Positions 61,186-64,000 of a stretch of 64,000 bases of DNA are shown here, one piece after another. This stretch comes from Thiocystis violascens (GTDB lineage: Bacteria; Pseudomonadota; Gammaproteobacteria; Chromatiales; Chromatiaceae): the NCBI GenBank assembly GCA_020721065.1, contig DYNM01000002.1, forward strand, positions 62,001-126,000, given 5' to 3'. The stretch's first letter is position 1. Each line of letters begins with the position of its first letter. The notes beneath the pieces are model-generated. The model saw only the letters and a list, made by a program, of their open reading frames with translations, did no database searches and was not told the DNA's origin. The position numbers were made by a program, and so were the translations under genes.

Positions 61186-62292
61186 ATGTCAAAACCACAA
61201 GCAATTTCACTTTTTTCGGGTGCAGGAGGAATGGATATTGGTGTGAAACAAGCTGGTTTTGAGATTAAAGGTTGTATTGAATTTGATTCATTTGCTTGTG
61301 AAACGCTGCGCACCAATATCAAAAAAAATAACGAATCAACCATCGTTTTTGAAACTGACATTCGGCAGTTATCTCCAGAAACAGTTGCTGATCATCTTGC
61401 AATTAAAAAACATCATTTATCACTCCTGTTCGGTGGCCCTCCTTGCCAAGCATTTTCCTTAGCCGGAAAGCAGCTCAGTCTTGATGATGAGCGAGGACTT
61501 TTGCTGTTTGAAATGATTCGTTTTGCCAGATTTTTTGAACCTGAAGTGATTCTGTTAGAACAAGTAAAAGGTCTGCTTTCTGCAAAAGATGAATACGGCA
61601 AGAAGGGCGGAGTTTTTGCACGCTTTCTCACGCAACTTGAGGATGCAGGATATACGCCACAGTGGAAAGTTATTTTAGCTGCTGATTTTGGTATTCCACA
61701 GCTCAGAGAGCGACTTTTTGTAGTTGCAACGCATGATAAAAGCAATTTTTACTTTCCAGAAAGAACTCACTCGCCTTTAAACAAAGGCAACGATTTATTC
61801 CCATCTTCCCCTTATACAAACGTTGGTCACGTTATTAGTGATCTTGGACAGCCAGACAAAAAAATTAAAGGACAAACCATTTACAACCGCACCGATAGCC
61901 ATATTGATGTTACACCTGAACGTGATCGTGAACGCATTGCGCAGGTGCCAGAAGGTTCTTATCTTGCTGCGCAAGCGCATCTCGGTGAGGATTTACGGTG
62001 CAATTTATCTGCTAAAGACACCACAAAATACTTGCGGATGCACAGATTAAAACCTGCTAATACGCTGCGCTGTGGTGAAATTTTTTATCACCCCATCGAA
62101 GATCGTTATCTCACTCCGCGTGAATATATGCGCATACATGGTTATCCAGATCATTATGAATTGAAAGGACCTATTCGTTCGCGGACTGGAACCGTTAAAA
62201 ACCTCGATCAACATCGTCAAGTGGCTAATTCAGTGCCACCACCACTTGCCCAAATTCTATCGCACACCATTAAGAATTACTTAAATGAGTAA
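61186..62292 (+). CDS. DNA (cytosine-5)-methyltransferase
   Basis: The 368-residue enzyme has the ordered C5 motifs: I LFSGAGGMDIG, IV GGPPCQAFS with catalytic Cys87, VI LLEQVKG (EQV at 125-127 where ENV is usual), VIII GIPQLRERLFVVA, IX LTPREYMRIHGYP and X QVANSVPPPLA. It should protect DNA from the endonuclease encoded next, which it overlaps by 8 bases. Codon use is AT-richer than rpe-gph, fitting transfer. AGGA lies upstream of the ATG. Confidence 0.93.
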   Translation: MSKPQAISLFSGAGGMDIGVKQAGFEIKGCIEFDSFACETLRTNIKKNNESTIVFETDIRQLSPETVADHLAIKKHHLSLLFGGPPCQAFSLAGKQLSLDDERGLLLFEMIRFARFFEPEVILLEQVKGLLSAKDEYGKKGGVFARFLTQLEDAGYTPQWKVILAADFGIPQLRERLFVVATHDKSNFYFPERTHSPLNKGNDLFPSSPYTNVGHVISDLGQPDKKIKGQTIYNRTDSHIDVTPERDRERIAQVPEGSYLAAQAHLGEDLRCNLSAKDTTKYLRMHRLKPANTLRCGEIFYHPIEDRYLTPREYMRIHGYPDHYELKGPIRSRTGTVKNLDQHRQVANSVPPPLAQILSHTIKNYLNE

Positions 62293-63385
62293 GATATTTG
62301 AGTTGTTTGGTTATCCGCTTGAAATGTGGACGGAAGAGGCAAAACTAAACTGTCAAAATGCGCACTGTCCATTCATGGATAGTGAATGTGATGGTGGCGG
62401 CAATCGTTATCTCTCTGGAATCAATCTCGAAATTCGTAAAGATTTACAGTGCTATTTTCCAAATAAATCAGTCGTGCAATCTGGTATCTGCTCTTTGAAA
62501 CCAAAGCCAGAAGAACAACCGTGGATTGTGTGTCCTCGCCGTCTGTTCTCGCTTAAATCAGGAGCAGCGCATCATCAAGATGTTGTTCTCGCCAAATTGA
62601 TTCAAACTGCAAATCTTCCAAAAAATTCAGTTTTTCACGCATGGTCTGAAGTAAAAATAAAAGTTTCCAGTGCAAATGAAGCCGAAGAAACCAAATCATT
62701 TGATTACACGTTTGATTACGTTTTATCAGGATTGACTCCTAAACCCATCTCTCATATTGCAACACTTATTGATAAATCAGAAGCTGTCACACAAAACATC
62801 GCTCAATCGAATGGCTATACTTTGACGCAGCGCAATGGTGTGATGTGGGTTGATGATTTTCCGGCTGATCCAATCGTGATTGTCGAAATTATGACTTCGA
62901 GTACATCAGGTGGTGATAAGAAAAAACGGACGCAAATTGCTATGGCTTTTGAGGATGCTATCAAGAATGGAAATCAACATAACGGTCCAGGCATTAACTA
63001 TAGGCAAGTGTGGGCGCGAATGGTGAGTCAACTGATCGTTAAATCTCAAGTGAGCATTGCTTGGGGTGGTAAAACGATTTGGCTACTTCAGGATGTTCTG
63101 ATTGATTACATTTCTCAAAGTACCGCACTGAATTTTGAAAAATATCTTAACCAACCAGCAAACGAAGTGAATATCCTTGCCTTTGGCTACGGAACTAAAG
63201 CAAGTGCGATGAAAGATAAAATCATCACGCTGACCGATGCAAAATTTTATGCTGGACCAATATCGAATACACAAGAACATGACTCAGGATTTATTGACAT
63301 CGTTAAAGTTGGTACGCTTCCACCTAAAGAAAAGCTATGGAAATCGTTATTTCTTAAAAAACCAACAACGATGTTGAAAACGTAA
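62285..63385 (+). CDS. NotI-family type II restriction endonuclease
   Basis: The 366-residue protein resembles NotI. It has several N-terminal Cys (23, 28, 35, 56, 69, 83), with the CPF and WIVCPRR contexts matching the stretch that binds iron in NotI. The nuclease core SFDYTFDYVL (Asp140/144) and IVIVEIMTSS (Glu201) corresponds to SFDW and LEIQT in NotI, but Met203 replaces the active-site Gln. The target site cannot be read from sequence. It is cotranscribed with the C5 methyltransferase. Confidence 0.85.
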   Translation: MSKIFELFGYPLEMWTEEAKLNCQNAHCPFMDSECDGGGNRYLSGINLEIRKDLQCYFPNKSVVQSGICSLKPKPEEQPWIVCPRRLFSLKSGAAHHQDVVLAKLIQTANLPKNSVFHAWSEVKIKVSSANEAEETKSFDYTFDYVLSGLTPKPISHIATLIDKSEAVTQNIAQSNGYTLTQRNGVMWVDDFPADPIVIVEIMTSSTSGGDKKKRTQIAMAFEDAIKNGNQHNGPGINYRQVWARMVSQLIVKSQVSIAWGGKTIWLLQDVLIDYISQSTALNFEKYLNQPANEVNILAFGYGTKASAMKDKIITLTDAKFYAGPISNTQEHDSGFIDIVKVGTLPPKEKLWKSLFLKKPTTMLKT

Positions 63386-63404
63386 CAGCGATAGGAATCA
63401 CGCC

Positions 63405-63527
63405 ATGACCCCCAAAACATTTCGCGCTCCATTCGTAAATCACGGCGTGGATATTCGTGATGCAGCGCCGGATGCAGTGATTGATTCATTGGAGGAATTG
63501 CGGGGATTGGTCGCCGCACAGGCTTGA
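63405..63527 (+). pseudogene. Chimeric ORF: foreign start fused to gph tail
   Basis: The 40-codon frame reads MTPKTFRAPFV and then continues in frame into NHGVDIRDAAPDAVIDSLEE and the rest of the Gph C-terminus. AGGA (63393-63396) lies 8 bases before the ATG. The first ten codons resemble the start of anthranilate synthase TrpE (MTPExF), the usual gene after gph, so this looks like a junction between a trpE 5' end and a second gph 3' end. It is unlikely to be functional. Confidence 0.6.
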
Positions 63528-63571
63528 ATTGAATAGCGCAGAATACGCGAGGGTGTATTCTGCGTTATTGA
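63438..63571 (+). repeat. Right direct repeat: second gph 3' end
   Basis: This is the second copy of the 134-bp repeat at 61027-61160. All 29 gph codons remain open; two substitutions change no frame. It forms the right border of the cassette. Confidence 0.9.
63538..63563 (+). terminator. Second copy of the gph terminator hairpin
   Basis: GCAGAATACGC and GTGTATTCTGC still pair over 11 positions, a C-to-T change having turned a G-C into a G-U pair. It follows the chimeric frame. Confidence 0.55.
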
Positions 63572-63633
63572 TAGCGCGGCTGCTTGCAAAGGGATATTTT
63601 TTAATCAAAAATAGTTGCTAACTGACAACGCAT

Positions 63634-64000
63634 TCAAAACAATTCAATCCGCACTTCCGCCGCATCTTCATTAGTCGTAGAACGGGCGTGGCAGGCTTCA
63701 CCAGTTAAATAATCATTAAGCAATTGCGTCATTTGCGGTGGTAATTCTCGCAGATGCTCATCGCTGCTGGCGCTGGCAGTGAACAATTCACAACGTTGCG
63801 TCAATACCGCTTGTGCGCGTCCCACCCGCTGGCTAACGACATCTTGATATTGCAGCAGTCCCAACATATCGCTAATTTGCGTCGCCAGTGCCGTATTGTG
63901 TTGCGTGACTACGGAAAACAGCGTTTTATAAAATTGCTGCATATCTTCATAGTTATCACGCAGATGCTGAATTGAATCCACCGCATGATTAGCGCGATCT
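63634..64000 (-). CDS. Partial chemotaxis-type protein (C-terminal end)
   Basis: The frame is open to the right edge of the window, so only about the last 121 codons are seen; an internal GTG at 63981 is not the real start. The alpha-helical sequence contains LGLLQYQDVVSQRVGRAQAVL, like the LQFQDxxxQ motif of methyl-accepting chemotaxis and CheZ-related proteins. It ends in an acidic tail. It is convergent with the chimeric gph tail. Confidence 0.55.
   Translation of the reverse strand, partial: DRANHAVDSIQHLRDNYEDMQQFYKTLFSVVTQHNTALATQISDMLGLLQYQDVVSQRVGRAQAVLTQRCELFTASASSDEHLRELPPQMTQLLNDYLTGEACHARSTTNEDAAEVRIELF

Overview
This window reads as chromosomal DNA of an anoxygenic phototrophic purple bacterium, most likely a purple sulfur gammaproteobacterium of the Chromatiaceae type. 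The main reasons are a puf operon with a four-heme PufC and extra LH1 genes downstream of it, a RuBisCO-like protein of the photosynthetic type IV class, and a gammaproteobacterial order mnmG-rsmG-atpIBEFHAGDC-glmU. Base composition is uneven: many genes use AT-ending codons while others (hisD, mnmG, bchZ, rpe-gph) are GC-rich. No rRNA or tRNA gene was recognised.

Positions 1-2870 (minus strand) hold a cut-off membrane protein, polyphosphate:AMP phosphotransferase and ApbE. Divergent from them, 3006-9273 is the photosynthesis block: bchZ, then pufB1-A1-L-M-C-B2-A2-A3. It has a promoter/operator region before pufB1, a second candidate one before pufA2, and strong RNA hairpins between pufA1 and pufL and between pufC and pufB2. 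Next, 9351-12735 carries yjbQ, the RuBisCO-like protein, IPP isomerase and lipA, a closely packed run joining possible sulfur salvage to isoprenoid supply. After YdcF-like, SrkA, an orphan NuoB/HycG-like subunit and hisDC come mnmG-rsmG and the ATP synthase operon (promoter 20355-20383, terminator 27631-27667), then an FKBP isomerase and glmU.

29632-45645 is mostly housekeeping: glgP, argG with a DUF475 membrane protein, lptF, a DUF3050 protein, a PspA/DUF350/DUF2491 membrane-stress cluster, pgi, a hybrid histidine kinase, a YkgJ protein and a phosphoheptose isomerase-like SIS protein. 45713-47596 encodes a secreted DUF1566 protein with two equal-length hypervariable segments that look like targets of a diversity-generating retroelement; no reverse transcriptase lies in the window. 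Then come an Rpn-type nuclease, ubiD, ispG, a methyltransferase-endonuclease fusion, a Nudix protein, ilvD, lon, a SIR2-like protein, rpe and gph.

The right end (61161-63437) is an AT-richer restriction-modification cassette: a C5-cytosine methyltransferase overlapping a NotI-family endonuclease. It is flanked by a 134-bp direct repeat made of the gph 3' end plus its terminator. The right-hand copy is fused in frame to a short foreign start, a clear scar of the event that inserted or duplicated the cassette. The window ends in a partial chemotaxis-type gene.

The observations most worth following are the DGR-like variable repeats, the duplicated gph tail around the NotI-like system, and the puf control elements.
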